Shown in pieces: positions 8,643 to 17,646 of a stretch of 64,000 nt of DNA. Source of the DNA: JAPUEK01 sp963815355. Its GTDB lineage: Bacteria > Pseudomonadota > Alphaproteobacteria > Rhodobacterales > Rhodobacteraceae. The notes under the pieces were generated by a model. That model was not told the origin of the DNA. It made no database searches and saw only the letters and a list, made by a program, of their open reading frames with translations. Made by a program: the position numbers and the translations under genes. Position 1 is the first letter of the stretch, and each line of letters begins with the position of its first letter. The stretch lies in contig CAWFGJ010000012.1 of the NCBI GenBank assembly GCA_963815355.1, positions 148,275 through 212,274 of the forward strand. The letters run 5' to 3'.

Positions 8643-9169
8643 CCCGCCGCCCTCCGCCCTGCGGCGCGCAAGGCATCTTGCAGCCGGTTGGCCGATTGCA
8701 GGTGATGCGCATGGCAGATCGCAATCGCCAAAGCATCCGCCGCGTCCGGCCCGGCAATCTTGATCCCCGGCAACTGCACCCGCACCATATGTTCCACTTG
8801 GCCCTTGTCGGCATGTCCAACGCCCACAACGGTCTTTTTGACCGCGTTAGGGGCATATTCCCCAATCGTCAGCCCCGCCTGGGCGGGCACCAACAGCGCA
8901 ATCCCCCGCGCCTGCCCCAACTTGAGCGTGGCCACCGCATCCTTGTTGACAAACGTATGCTCCACCGCAGCCGCATCAGGCGCATAAAGCCGCACCACTT
9001 CGGTCAATTGGTTGAACAGCGACACCAGCCGAAGGGCAAGATCGCCCTCCCCCTCACCCGGCGCAGAGTGGCAAATGCCGTTGGCAACGTGGCTTAGCCG
9101 CGCCCCGGACACCTCGATCACGCCCCAGCCGAGATTCCGAAGGCCGGGGTCGATCCCCAAAACGCGCAT
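8639..9169 (-). CDS. ruvC: Crossover junction endodeoxyribonuclease RuvC
   Basis: 176 aa from the ATG at 9169 (MRVLGIDPGLRNLGWGVI); the open frame extends to 9337 but the family starts here. The RNase H-like catalytic acids are visible: Asp in GIDPGL (residue 7), Glu in AVEHTFVN (about 68), and DAADALAIAICH near residues 140-151. RuvC cuts Holliday junctions after RuvAB branch migration. It is the first gene of ruvCAB, transcribed away from the 307-base gap that also serves the DUF1127 gene. Confidence 0.97.
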   Translation of the reverse strand: MRVLGIDPGLRNLGWGVIEVSGARLSHVANGICHSAPGEGEGDLALRLVSLFNQLTEVVRLYAPDAAAVEHTFVNKDAVATLKLGQARGIALLVPAQAGLTIGEYAPNAVKKTVVGVGHADKGQVEHMVRVQLPGIKIAGPDAADALAIAICHAHHLQSANRLQDALRAAGRRAAG

Positions 9170-9476
9170 CCTGCCCTCATTTCTTGTTTTTTCCGGATTA
9201 GCACGAAAAGAGAACATCCGCCAAGCTGAAATCTTTTGTTGGCCGCCGTTCACCAAGCTGTTATGCAGGCGCAGCAAAAACGACACCTTCGCATCTGCCC
9301 GCGACGAAACCCGGCCAACGGCAGAAAATAAGGGCAAAACTGTGGCAATCAGTCATGCAAGGCGTGCAACTCAGGCATGCCAGACGACCGCTTGCTTCGC
9401 ACCTGCAGCGCGAATATTTAGCGCTCATCAGAGGCGCTGTGCCTCTTGTGTAAGCAGTTTTGAAAGGATCAACGCA
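9170..9476 (+). other. 307-base intergenic region between divergent ruvC and the DUF1127 gene
   Basis: No coding sequence is supported here. The region must hold promoters for both flanking genes. The part before the DUF1127 gene has a short inverted repeat AGAGGC-N5-GCCTCT about 30 bases before the start codon, and GAAAGGA just before the ATG as ribosome site. No -35/-10 pair stood out clearly. Confidence 0.5.
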
Positions 9477-9680
9477 ATGGCCGCCTATGTGACGTCCCGC
9501 GCGGCGCCGTTTGGCGCCATATCGATTTTCCGTTTCGTTCAATCGTTGAGCGGCGTAAATCTGGGCTTTTCCGCCTGGAATGACGCCCGCATGACCCGCA
9601 AAGCCCTTGGTAAGCTTTCGGATCGTGAGCTTGACGATATCGGCCTGTGCCGTGGCGAAATCGAGATGATCGGTCGCTGA
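9477..9680 (+). CDS. DUF1127 domain small protein
   Basis: 67 aa, basic. The C-terminal part has the DUF1127 (YjiS-like) signature: WNDARMTRKALGKLSDRELDDIGLCRGEIE. AAAGGA precedes the ATG by about eight bases. DUF1127 proteins are short, Arg-rich and common in alphaproteobacteria; family members studied in Rhodobacter and Agrobacterium act as RNA-binding or RNA-turnover factors in stress and nutrient responses. The gene stands alone and is followed at once by an intrinsic terminator, so it is probably a strong monocistronic transcript. Role in this organism is inferred only. Confidence 0.87.
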   Translation: MAAYVTSRAAPFGAISIFRFVQSLSGVNLGFSAWNDARMTRKALGKLSDRELDDIGLCRGEIEMIGR

Positions 9681-9701
9681 TTTCCCTGACCGTCCGTCTT
9701 T

Positions 9702-9733
9702 AAGGCCGTTCCCCTGCGGGAGCGGCCTTTTTC
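9702..9733 (+). terminator. Intrinsic terminator after the DUF1127 gene
   Basis: AAGGCCG-TTCCC, loop CTGC, then GGGAG-CGGCCTT forms a GC-rich stem followed on the plus strand by a T-run (CCTTTTTC). It overlaps the stop codon of the convergent gene at 9732 by two bases. Confidence 0.85.
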
Positions 9734-10085
9734 ATTGGGCGAAGCGCTGTTTGGCCAAAGCGATTTTGTCCGCGACAAACCTTGTGACCGGATCTGACTG
9801 CATAAGCCAACCACCCACCCGGTCAAATCCCTCGCCGCCCATCAAGCTTTCGACCCGTGCATCATAAGACGCCGCGCCGATGGATTGGTAAATCGCACCC
9901 TTAAGGCCGAAAACGCAGAGGATCAGAAACAGGATCGGCCCCAGAAAAAACCGCCGACGTCGCGCGGGTCGCCGTTGCGAAGAAAGGCCGAGGGTCCCGG
10001 CCGCCTCATGTGCATAGCCGAGCTTGCGGGCTTGTTCAATTCGCGCCAAGCGCCCGTAGAAATCGATCAGGTTGGGATCTGACAT
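9732..10085 (-). CDS. Hypothetical single-pass membrane protein
   Basis: 117 aa from the ATG at 10085 (MSDPNLIDFYGRLARIEQ); an in-frame ATG at 10094 is almost as good. The first 50 residues are cytoplasmic and end in a very basic stretch (SSQRRPARRRRFF). One transmembrane helix follows (GPILFLILCVFGLKGAIYQ, about 53-72). The remainder would lie in the periplasm (YDARVESLMGGEGFDRVGG). No known domain. It is convergent with the DUF1127 gene and downstream of prmA on the same strand. Confidence 0.7.
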   Translation of the reverse strand: MSDPNLIDFYGRLARIEQARKLGYAHEAAGTLGLSSQRRPARRRRFFLGPILFLILCVFGLKGAIYQSIGAASYDARVESLMGGEGFDRVGGWLMQSDPVTRFVADKIALAKQRFAQ

Positions 10086-10195
10086 CGCGTCCATCCGCTC
10101 ATCCACACGTTGGGCCCCCACCGCAAAGCATTTATGCGGTGGGAATGTGGCAAGACTGGGGCAACTGCCCCAGTGCGGGCACAGTTTGCCCTCGT

Positions 10196-11083
10196 TCAGA
10201 CAGAAACGAACTGGTTCCGGCGCAGCACCAATGTAGACCACTCGCCAATGTCGTCGCGGGTTACAAGCGTAAAGCCCGCGCCAACATAGGCCGCCGTCAC
10301 TGACTCGGCCTGCACCACCAACAGTCCGGAAAGGATAATCAACCCAGCCGAGGCGGCATGCGCGGCCATCGCCGGGGCCAGCTCAATCAGCGGGCCTTTA
10401 AGGATATTCGCGAAAATCAGATCGTAGGGGGCAGCTTCGGCCAGCCGCGGATGGGCAAAACCCGCCGCTTCCAAACATTCGATGCGGCCTTCAAGCCCGT
10501 TGATCGTCACATTGGCGACGGCCACGTCAACAGCCACCTCGTCAATGTCGCTGGCGATCACCAAGGCGTCCGGCAACACCGCTGCCGCGGCCATCGCCAA
10601 CACAGCGGTGCCGCAGCCAATGTCCGCCACCTTTGCCGGCGTGAAACCCGCAACATTCAGCCGGTCAAACGCCTTCAGACACCCAAGCGTCGTGCCGTGA
10701 TGGCCGGTGCCAAAGGCCACCGTTGCCTCAATCTGCAGCGCAATCCGGCCCTCTGGCACCTTATCCGCGTCATGGCTGCCGTAGACGAAGAAGCGCCCTG
10801 CGTCGACAGGGGCCAGTTCGCGCCGCACTTTGGCAACCCAATCAATCTCGGGCAGTTCCGAGATTACAAAGGGTTTCGCGCCAAAGGCCATCGACAGCAA
10901 TTCCAACACCGCCTCGCTTGGCGGCTCCAGAAAATAGGCGCCAAGCTCCCACAGACCAGAATCGTCCTCGATCTCAAAGACCCCAACCCCGGTCGGCTCC
11001 GGTTCCATCTTTTCCAAAGCATCGGCAAGCGCCAGCGCGGCGTCTTCTCCGTCGATGGTGGTCAGCGCGGTGTAAGTGGGCAT
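10196..11083 (-). CDS. prmA: Ribosomal protein L11 methyltransferase PrmA
   Basis: 295 aa. The C-terminal class I methyltransferase domain has the SAM loop KVADIGCGTAVLAMAAA, the acidic residue in VIASDIDEVAVDVA, and the PrmA motif DLIFANILKGPLIELA. Before it is AFGTGHHGTTLGCL, also characteristic. The N-terminal domain that binds L11 is present, so the protein is complete. PrmA trimethylates ribosomal protein L11 in the cytoplasm. It stands alone on the minus strand between msrA and the small membrane protein. Confidence 0.94.
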   Translation of the reverse strand: MPTYTALTTIDGEDAALALADALEKMEPEPTGVGVFEIEDDSGLWELGAYFLEPPSEAVLELLSMAFGAKPFVISELPEIDWVAKVRRELAPVDAGRFFVYGSHDADKVPEGRIALQIEATVAFGTGHHGTTLGCLKAFDRLNVAGFTPAKVADIGCGTAVLAMAAAAVLPDALVIASDIDEVAVDVAVANVTINGLEGRIECLEAAGFAHPRLAEAAPYDLIFANILKGPLIELAPAMAAHAASAGLIILSGLLVVQAESVTAAYVGAGFTLVTRDDIGEWSTLVLRRNQFVSV

Positions 11084-11185
11084 GGCGGGCTCCGGTTAGC
11101 GGGGCGAAGGACAGGTTTGCCCTGCCCTAAGTCAAGCCCGCCCGGCAAGCAAGCCCCCCGGCCCGCTTACCGCCGCGTCTGGGCG

Positions 11186-11842
11186 TCAGCCCGCGACTTT
11201 CAGGCCAATAGGGCAAGTCACTCCCGTGCCGCCGATGCCGCAATAGCCTTCGGGGTTTTTCGCCAGATATTGCTGGTGATAATCCTCGGCAAAGTAGAAC
11301 ACCGGGGCGGGAAGGATCTCGGTGGTGACAGCGCCAAAACCTGCCGCCTTCAACCGTTCGGCATAGTCGCGCTTGGTCGCCTGCGCCGCTTCGGTCTGCT
11401 CGGACGAAAAGGTATAGATCCCCGACCGGTAGGTAGAGCCAAGGTCGTTGCCCTGCCGCATGCCCTGTGTCGGATCATGGTTTTCCCAAAACAGCTGCAA
11501 CAGCGCGGCATAGCTGATCACTGCAGGGTCATAGATGATCCGCACCACTTCGTTATGCCCGGTCAACTGGGTGCAGGTTTCCTTGTAGGTCGGGTTCGGC
11601 GTAAAGCCCCCGGCATAGCCCACCATCGTCAGCCAGACACCCGGCACCGACCAGAACTTGCGCTCCACGCCCCAGAAACAGCCCATGCCGAACATGGCCT
11701 CTTCCATGCCCTCAGGCACCGCGGATTTCAGCGGCAGCCCCGACAGGAAATGGGTCTCTGCGGTGTCCAGCGGCTCGGCCCGGCCCGGAAGCGCGTGCTC
11801 AGGGTCAACCATCTCCATTTTGCGACGTTCGGCGAAAAACAT
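11186..11842 (-). CDS. msrA: Peptide-methionine (S)-S-oxide reductase MsrA
   Basis: 218 aa from the ATG at 11842, which has GGAGG seven bases upstream; the frame is open to 11974 without family similarity. The catalytic motif GMGCFWGVE (Cys about residue 55) is followed by VGYAGGFTPNPTYKETCTQLTGHNEVV, and the C-terminal YHQQYLAKNPEGYCGIGGTG is typical. The enzyme repairs oxidised methionine using thioredoxin. A second Cys (GVTCP) near the C-terminus may serve in recycling. It lies downstream of priA on the same strand. Confidence 0.95.
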   Translation of the reverse strand: MFFAERRKMEMVDPEHALPGRAEPLDTAETHFLSGLPLKSAVPEGMEEAMFGMGCFWGVERKFWSVPGVWLTMVGYAGGFTPNPTYKETCTQLTGHNEVVRIIYDPAVISYAALLQLFWENHDPTQGMRQGNDLGSTYRSGIYTFSSEQTEAAQATKRDYAERLKAAGFGAVTTEILPAPVFYFAEDYHQQYLAKNPEGYCGIGGTGVTCPIGLKVAG

Positions 11843-11951
11843 GTCAGCCTCCATTCTGTTTCCCGGAATATAGGGGCTGGGCGGCGCTCTCGCCACCCCG
11901 CACAACGCAAGCAACGGCGATGTGAAATCCTGCAACAGAGCCGGGCGCGGC

Positions 11952-14141
11952 CTAGTAAAAACTTTGCGGGTCAATATCGACGGCCAGCCGCAGATTGGTT
12001 GGGGGCTTCAACTGACCAAGCCATTCCGCAAGGGCGGCCTGCAAGGGGGCGGTCTTGTCTGCCTTCACCAGCAGTCTTACCCGGTGCCGCCCGCGCACGC
12101 GCGCAATCGGGGCCGGCGCGGGGCCAAAGACCTGCGCGCCGATCTTGCGCAGCGGCCCGTCACGCCGCGCCAACTCTGCGCCGAAATCAAACACCTGCGC
12201 GACATCGGTAGAGGACAGGATAATCCCCGCCATCCGCCCATAAGGCGGCACACCCGCAGCCCGCCGCTCCGCCGCCTCGGCCCGCCAAAAGCCCTCTTCA
12301 TCGCCTCCAAGGATCGCGCGAATCACCGGATGCTCGGGCTGGTGGGTTTGCAACAACGCCTCGCCCGGTCGCTCCGCCCGACCGGCCCGGCCCGCCACTT
12401 GCCGCATCAACTGAAACGTCCGCTCAGCCGCGCGCAGGTCAGAGCCTTGCAAACCAAGGTCGGCATCAATCACCCCCACCAAGGTCAGCAAGGGAAAATT
12501 ATGCCCCTTCGCCACGATTTGCGTGCCGATGATGATGTCTGCGGCCCCTTCGGCAATCCCCACAATCGCTTCTTTCAGCGCCCGCGCCGAGCCGAACAGA
12601 TCCGACGACAGCACCGCCAGGCGGGCCTGCGGGAAACGCGCCGTCACCTCTTCGGCCAAACGCTCTACCCCCGGCCCGACCGCCGCCATCCGCCCCTCTA
12701 CCGCGCAAGACGGGCAAGCGACGGGCACCGGCTTGGTCGCGCCGCATTGGTGGCACACCAACCGCTTAAGGAACCGATGCTCCACCATCCGCGCGTCGCA
12801 ATGGTCGCACCCGACCTGCTGGCCACAGGCCCGGCACAGCGTGATCGGCGCATAGCCCCGACGGTTCAGAAACAGCAAAGACTGCTCACCCTTGCCGATC
12901 CGCGCTGTCACCTCTGCCGCCAGCTTGGCCGAAATCCAGCGGTCCGAGGCCAGCGTTTCGCCTCGCATGTCGATGGGCTTCATCTGCGGCATCTCGGCCA
13001 CGCCATAGCGTGCGCCCAGATCCAATCGCCCGTATTTGCCCGCCTCGACATTGGCCCATGTCTCCAGACAGGGCGTGGCCGAGGCCAACACGATCGGGCA
13101 ACCGACAATCGCCGCACGCAGCACCGCCATGTCGCGGGCGTTGTACAAAACCCCCTCTTCCTGCTTGTAAGAGGTGTCGTGCTCTTCATCGACGACGATC
13201 AGCCCCAACTCGCGGAACGGCAGAAACAACGCAGACCGCGCGCCCACCACAAACTGCGCATTGCCCTGCGCCGCCATGTGCCAAAGGCGGCGGCGCTCAG
13301 TCGTGGTGACGCCCGAATGCCATTCCGCCGGGCGCGCGCCAAACCGCGCCTCCACCCGCGCCAGGAAATCCGCGGTCAACGCGATTTCGGGCAGCAACAC
13401 CAAGGCCTGCCGCCCCTGCCGCAGGCATTCTGCCACAGCCTCAAGATAAACCTCGGTCTTGCCAGAACCCGTAACACCCTTGAGCAGGGTCGCCGAATAG
13501 GTGCCCTGCGCCACCAAGGCCACCAACCCATCGCCCGCCGCCACCTGATCCCCGACCAGCCGGGCCGTGCCCGCCGGGTTCAGCGGCGGATAGGGCAGAT
13601 CGCGCGGGGCCTCGGTTTCCTCAACCACGCCCAGCTTGACCAAGCCCTTGACCACAGAGGTGCTGCACCCGGCCTCATCCGCCAACTCGCCCAAGGTGAC
13701 TGGCGCGCCGCCGAAACGGCGCAGCGCCTCGACCACCTTGAACCGCGCTTCGGTCAGCTGGTTGGGAACGGTCCCGCCAAGGCGGTAAACCCGCCGGACC
13801 GACGGCGGATCGGCCAGCCCCGGCGCGCGCGTCGCAAGGCGCAGCATCGCTGGCAAAGGCGTCATCGTGTAATCCGCCGCGCGGGCCAGAAACGCCCGCA
13901 ACTCGGCCCGCATGGGCGCTGCGTCCAGCACCCGGCCAACCGGGCGAATGCGGGCAGGGTCAAACTTGCCCTCGCCCTTGCCCCAGACCACGCCCAAAAC
14001 CCGGCGCGGACCCAGCGGCACCTCAACGAAGTCCCCGTCTCCGCAGCCGCCTTCCGGTGCCTTGTAGTCAAGCACCCGGCCCAAAGGCTCTGTCGTCAGA
14101 ACCCCGACCAGCTCGCCCGCCTCATAGACCCGCTCGACCAA
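11952..14141 (-). CDS. priA: Primosomal protein N' (replication restart helicase PriA)
   Basis: 729 aa if read from the TTG at 14141 (LVERVYEAGELVGVL), where similarity begins; the open frame reaches an ATG at 14288 but the extra 49 residues are Cys/Gly-rich and unlike PriA. Walker A is GVTGSGKTEVYLEA, the DEAH-type box is VVDEEHDTSYKQEEG, and eight zinc-binding cysteines lie in CRACGQQVGCDHC and CHQCGATKPVPVACPSC. PriA reloads the replicative helicase on stalled forks. The helicase core, zinc domain and C-terminal domain are all present. The TTG start is an inference from length and similarity. Confidence 0.94.
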   Translation of the reverse strand: MVERVYEAGELVGVLTTEPLGRVLDYKAPEGGCGDGDFVEVPLGPRRVLGVVWGKGEGKFDPARIRPVGRVLDAAPMRAELRAFLARAADYTMTPLPAMLRLATRAPGLADPPSVRRVYRLGGTVPNQLTEARFKVVEALRRFGGAPVTLGELADEAGCSTSVVKGLVKLGVVEETEAPRDLPYPPLNPAGTARLVGDQVAAGDGLVALVAQGTYSATLLKGVTGSGKTEVYLEAVAECLRQGRQALVLLPEIALTADFLARVEARFGARPAEWHSGVTTTERRRLWHMAAQGNAQFVVGARSALFLPFRELGLIVVDEEHDTSYKQEEGVLYNARDMAVLRAAIVGCPIVLASATPCLETWANVEAGKYGRLDLGARYGVAEMPQMKPIDMRGETLASDRWISAKLAAEVTARIGKGEQSLLFLNRRGYAPITLCRACGQQVGCDHCDARMVEHRFLKRLVCHQCGATKPVPVACPSCAVEGRMAAVGPGVERLAEEVTARFPQARLAVLSSDLFGSARALKEAIVGIAEGAADIIIGTQIVAKGHNFPLLTLVGVIDADLGLQGSDLRAAERTFQLMRQVAGRAGRAERPGEALLQTHQPEHPVIRAILGGDEEGFWRAEAAERRAAGVPPYGRMAGIILSSTDVAQVFDFGAELARRDGPLRKIGAQVFGPAPAPIARVRGRHRVRLLVKADKTAPLQAALAEWLGQLKPPTNLRLAVDIDPQSFY

Positions 14142-14335
14142 TGCCCCGCCCTTCGCTTTGCAAGCCCCTTGGGTAACCCCCGCCCCCGCGCATCGCAACC
14201 CGCCTCCGCAGATCACCTGCGGTTTCTTGCCCTCATCCGCGCCGGGGCAAGACGCCGTCACCATTCCCACACATCGCAATATGAACAAAGCTACTAGAGC
14301 GGCGGCACGAAACCGTGATAGAATCTTGCAAAACG

Positions 14336-14341
14336 TATAAT
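14336..14341 (+). promoter_or_regulatory. Possible -10 element before the DUF484-xerC pair
   Basis: A perfect TATAAT lies 38 bases before the ATG at 14380, on the same strand. The expected -35 positions (CCGTGA at 17-base spacing) match poorly, so the assignment is weak. A short stem-loop, CCGCCC-N6-GGGCGG, lies between it and the start codon. Confidence 0.35.
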
Positions 14342-14379
14342 AACACCGCCCCCTTTCGGGCGGAGCGAGGCATCCACCG

Positions 14380-15072
14380 ATGATTGATCAGGATTTGCGC
14401 GACCGCATTCTGGCGGAACCCGACGTGATCCTTGAGGACCGCGACGTCATGAATGCCCTTATCGGCGCGAATGAACGGTTGATGGGGTCCAACATCGTCG
14501 ACCTGCGGGGCATCGCGATGGAACGGCTGGAGGGGCGGCTGGACCGTCTGGAAGACACCCACCGCACCGTCATTGCCGCGGCTTACGAAAACCTTGCCGG
14601 CACCAATCAGATCCACCGCGCCATCCTGCAACTGCTGGACCCGCTCAGCTTTGAAGACTTTCTGAAAACCCTCGCCTCGGATGTGGCCCAAACCCTGCGC
14701 GTCGATTGCGCGCGTCTGGTGTTGGAATCGGTGCAGGATTCTGAAGACCCCTCGCTGCGCAAACTGGGCGACGTGCTGTATGTGGCCGAGCCGGGCTTTG
14801 TGGCCGAGTATATCTTGGGCGGCCGCAATGTGCCCCTGCGCCCCGTGGTGCTGCGGCAGGTTCTTCCCGACAATGGCGCGCTTTATGGCGAGCGGGCCGG
14901 ATGGGTCCGGTCCGAGGCGCTGATGAAGCTGGATTTCGGGCGCGGACGGCTGCCCGGCATGCTGGTGCTGGGGGCCGAAGACCCGCATCAGTTCAAACCC
15001 ACCCACGGCACTGACCTGCTCGCCTTCTTCGCCGGGGTCTTTGAACGGACCATGCGGCGCTGGTTGTCATGA
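14380..15072 (+). CDS. DUF484 family protein, upstream partner of xerC
   Basis: 230 aa. The N-terminal third is helical (DRDVMNALIGANERLMGSN, then RLEGRLDRLEDTHRTVIAAA) and the remainder resembles a GAF-type fold (TLRVDCARLVLESVQDSED, GMLVLGAEDPHQFKPTHGTD), which matches DUF484. The family is often next to xerC; its biochemical role is unknown. The stop overlaps the xerC start (ATGA), so the two are coupled. No signal peptide or membrane helix. Confidence 0.85.
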   Translation: MIDQDLRDRILAEPDVILEDRDVMNALIGANERLMGSNIVDLRGIAMERLEGRLDRLEDTHRTVIAAAYENLAGTNQIHRAILQLLDPLSFEDFLKTLASDVAQTLRVDCARLVLESVQDSEDPSLRKLGDVLYVAEPGFVAEYILGGRNVPLRPVVLRQVLPDNGALYGERAGWVRSEALMKLDFGRGRLPGMLVLGAEDPHQFKPTHGTDLLAFFAGVFERTMRRWLS

Positions 15073-15995
15073 ACACCGCGGCGATTTCTGCCGCCCAACG
15101 TGACGCCCTGTCCTCATGGCTGGACCATTTGCGCGCGCTGGATGCAGCCGCGGCCAATACCCTGTCGGCCTATGCCCGCGACGTGACCGGTTTCTTGGGC
15201 TTTCTGGCCATGCATCGCGGCACCTCTGACGGGTTGGCCGCTCTGGTCAACCTTCCCCAGACCGACCTGCGCGCGTGGATGGCGGCTGAGCGGGCGCGCG
15301 GCCTGTCCGCCCGCTCACTTGCCCGCGCCCTGTCGTCGGTCAAGAACTTCATCGGCTGGCTTGCCGAACGGGCAGGCGGCGATGCCACGACGGTTCTCTC
15401 TGCCCGTGGGCCGAAATACCGCCGCAAACTGCCCCGACCGCTGACCGAAGACGCGGCCCGTACGCTGATCGCCCAAGTCGGCGAGCAAGCGGTCGAAGAC
15501 TGGATCGGCGCGCGCGATATGGCCATCGTGACCCTGCTCTACGGTTGCGGCCTGCGGATCTCCGAAGCCCTCGGGCTGACCGGTGCCGCCAGCCCGCTGC
15601 CGCCGGTGCTGCGGATTGTCGGTAAAGGGGGCAAAGAACGCATCGTGCCCACCCTTCCCGCCGCCCAACAGGCCGTAGCCCGCTACGTCGCCCTTTGCCC
15701 GATGGACCTTTCCCGGACCCAGCCGCTTTTTCGCGGCGCAAGGGGCGGGGCGCTGAACCCCCGGCTCGTCCAGCTTGTGATGGAAAAAACCCGCGCGCAG
15801 ATGGGCCTGCCCGCGACAGCCACGCCGCACGCCCTGCGCCACAGCTTTGCGACACACCTGCTTTCAGCCGGCGGCGATCTGCGCGCCATTCAGGAACTGC
15901 TGGGCCATGCGTCGCTGTCCACCACCCAAGCCTATACCGCCGTGGACACCGCCCGCCTGATGGAAGTCTACGAAAAAGCCCATCCCCGCGCCTGA
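15069..15995 (+). CDS. xerC: Tyrosine recombinase XerC
   Basis: 308 aa. The N-terminal SAM-like core-binding domain (about 10-100) and the catalytic domain are complete. Catalytic residues are visible: Arg in YGCGLRISEALGL, Lys in GKGGKERIVP, HxxR in HALRHSFATHLL, His in LLGHASLSTTQAYT, and the nucleophilic Tyr in the latter segment. XerC with XerD resolves chromosome dimers at dif. No dif-like site was identified in the window. Translationally coupled to the DUF484 gene. Confidence 0.92.
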   Translation: MNTAAISAAQRDALSSWLDHLRALDAAAANTLSAYARDVTGFLGFLAMHRGTSDGLAALVNLPQTDLRAWMAAERARGLSARSLARALSSVKNFIGWLAERAGGDATTVLSARGPKYRRKLPRPLTEDAARTLIAQVGEQAVEDWIGARDMAIVTLLYGCGLRISEALGLTGAASPLPPVLRIVGKGGKERIVPTLPAAQQAVARYVALCPMDLSRTQPLFRGARGGALNPRLVQLVMEKTRAQMGLPATATPHALRHSFATHLLSAGGDLRAIQELLGHASLSTTQAYTAVDTARLMEVYEKAHPRA

Positions 15996-16045
15996 TGTGC
16001 GGACTGGACATTGCCTTATGACCCTTTCTGAGCGATTTATTTAAG

Positions 16046-16750
16046 ATGCATATTCGTTTCAAAGCCCTCTCCGTCCACTTGCTGACCGCCACTGGCGCGG
16101 TCTTGTCGATGTTTGCCATGCTGGCGGCGGTGCAAGAGGAATGGAGCCTGATGTTCCTCTGGCTCGTCGTGGCGCTGATCGTGGATGGCATTGATGGCCC
16201 ACTGGCGCGGCGCTACGACACCCCCAATAACTGGCCGACTTATGACGGCGTGTTGATGGACCTGATTGTTGATTACCTGACCTATGTGTTCATCCCTGCC
16301 TATGCCCTGTTCCAATCGGGGTTGCTGGGGGGGTGGCCCGGCTGGCTGGCGATGATCGTCATCCTTTACGGATCGGTCGTGTATTTCTCTGACACCCGGA
16401 TGAAGACCAAGGACAAAAGCTTTTCCGGCTTTCCCGCCTGCTGGAACATGGTCGTGCTGGTGCTCTTTGCCCTTGCACCGCCGCCGTGGGTTGCCTTGAT
16501 CGTGGTGATCGCCCTGAGCATCGCGATGTTCCTGAACCTGAAGTTCATCCACCCAACCCGCACCAAACGCTGGCATTGGGTCTCGCTTCCGGTGTCGCTG
16601 GCTTGGGTGGTCTTTGCGGGCTGGGCCGCAGCCGCCGACTTCCGCGAGGGATCGCTGGCCCATTGGGGTCTGATGCTGACGTCGCTCTACCTGATCTTCG
16701 CCGGGATCGCCCAACAGATCGTGCCCGAGCGGCGCGCCCGGATCGATTAA
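16046..16750 (+). CDS. pcs: Phosphatidylcholine synthase (CDP-alcohol phosphatidyltransferase)
   Basis: 234 aa membrane protein with about seven or eight hydrophobic segments. The CDP-alcohol phosphotransferase motif is intact: DGPLARRYD, then DGVLMDLIVD about eight residues later, giving the DG-AR-G-D-D pattern. Length, SVHLLTATGAV near the N-terminus and FPACWNMVV in the middle match Pcs, which condenses CDP-diacylglycerol with choline to make phosphatidylcholine in the inner membrane. It begins 50 bases after xerC and overlaps the convergent DMT gene by four bases at the stop codons. Confidence 0.88.
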   Translation: MHIRFKALSVHLLTATGAVLSMFAMLAAVQEEWSLMFLWLVVALIVDGIDGPLARRYDTPNNWPTYDGVLMDLIVDYLTYVFIPAYALFQSGLLGGWPGWLAMIVILYGSVVYFSDTRMKTKDKSFSGFPACWNMVVLVLFALAPPPWVALIVVIALSIAMFLNLKFIHPTRTKRWHWVSLPVSLAWVVFAGWAAAADFREGSLAHWGLMLTSLYLIFAGIAQQIVPERRARID

Positions 16751-17568
16751 AGCCGGGTCAGCATCACGCCTGAGACGATAATCACCGCGGCAAAGGCCTT
16801 TTCGCGGGTCATCCGCTCGCCAAAGGCCAACCAGCCGATCAATACCGCGAACAGGATTGAGGTCTCGCGCAGCGCGGCCACCACCGCAATCGGCGCAATG
16901 GTCATGGCCCAGACCGATACACCATAAGCCCCATAGGACGCCGCTGCCGCAACCAGCCCCAAGCCCCACGCCTTCCGATCTCGCGGCAAAACATCCATGC
17001 CGCGGATCATCAGCGTCAGCGTCGTAAAGATCAGGCCATCGGCCACAAACACCCACGCCACATAGCCAATCGCATCCCCCGACACCCGCGCGCCCATCCC
17101 GTCGATCATCGTATAGGTCGCAGTCGCGCAGGCCGAACCAAGCGCGAAGGGCAGCATCTTGCGGTTCTCGCCCTTGGCGAAAATCCCGCGCGCCATCATC
17201 AGTATCCCGGTTCCCAGAATGGCGATGCCCGCATATTCGGTCGGCGTGATCACATCGGCCAACACAAAGCCCGACACCAGACCCACGATCAGCGGGGCCG
17301 ATCCGCGCGCAATCGGGTAAACCCGCGACAAGTCACCGCGCTCATAGGCATAGGTCAGGAAGAACTTGTAAAAGAAGTGGGTGACACCCGCCGCAAACAC
17401 CCATGGCCAGACCTCGGCCCTGGGAAAGGGGCAAAAGGCCGCGACGGCCAGACCAATCGGCACCTCGCCAATCGACAAGATCACCATCGCCCCCAGACGC
17501 GAAGTGCCGACCTTGATCAGGGCGTTCCAAAGCGCGTGAAGGAAGGCCGCGCCAAGCACGGCAAGCAT
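16747..17568 (-). CDS. EamA/DMT superfamily permease
   Basis: 273 aa from the ATG at 17568 (MLAVLGAAFLHALWNALIK) with AGGTG just upstream; a TTG five codons earlier is possible. About ten transmembrane helices arranged as two EamA repeats: the first ends near VLADVITPTEYAGIAILG and the second near IGWLAFGERMTREKAFAAVI, each with the helix-GE/TE-helix signature. DMT permeases export or import small metabolites; the substrate cannot be told from sequence. Convergent with pcs and apparently a single-gene unit. Confidence 0.85.
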   Translation of the reverse strand: MLAVLGAAFLHALWNALIKVGTSRLGAMVILSIGEVPIGLAVAAFCPFPRAEVWPWVFAAGVTHFFYKFFLTYAYERGDLSRVYPIARGSAPLIVGLVSGFVLADVITPTEYAGIAILGTGILMMARGIFAKGENRKMLPFALGSACATATYTMIDGMGARVSGDAIGYVAWVFVADGLIFTTLTLMIRGMDVLPRDRKAWGLGLVAAAASYGAYGVSVWAMTIAPIAVVAALRETSILFAVLIGWLAFGERMTREKAFAAVIIVSGVMLTRL

Positions 17569-17646
17569 GACACCTATACTCAAGGGAAAAGGCCTTTTCT
17601 GCTGCCCTCAAACCGTTACAGAGCGACGCGGCCACAGGCAAGGCCC

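Noticed and set aside
9477..9733. A CcsR-type small RNA array downstream of the DUF1127 gene, as known in Rhodobacter
   Set aside because: Only a single intrinsic terminator follows; no repeated CUCCUCCC-loop hairpins are present.
14141..14288. A 49-residue N-terminal extension of PriA from an ATG at 14288
   Set aside because: The extension is Cys/Gly-rich, unlike PriA; a TTG start at 14141 gives the usual length and N-terminus.
11922..14297. A very long open frame antisense to priA, and similar ones antisense to tolA/tolQ, prmA, ileS and dnaE
   Set aside because: They follow from high G+C third codon positions of the real genes; their translations are Arg/Pro/His-rich, lack domains and lack ribosome sites.
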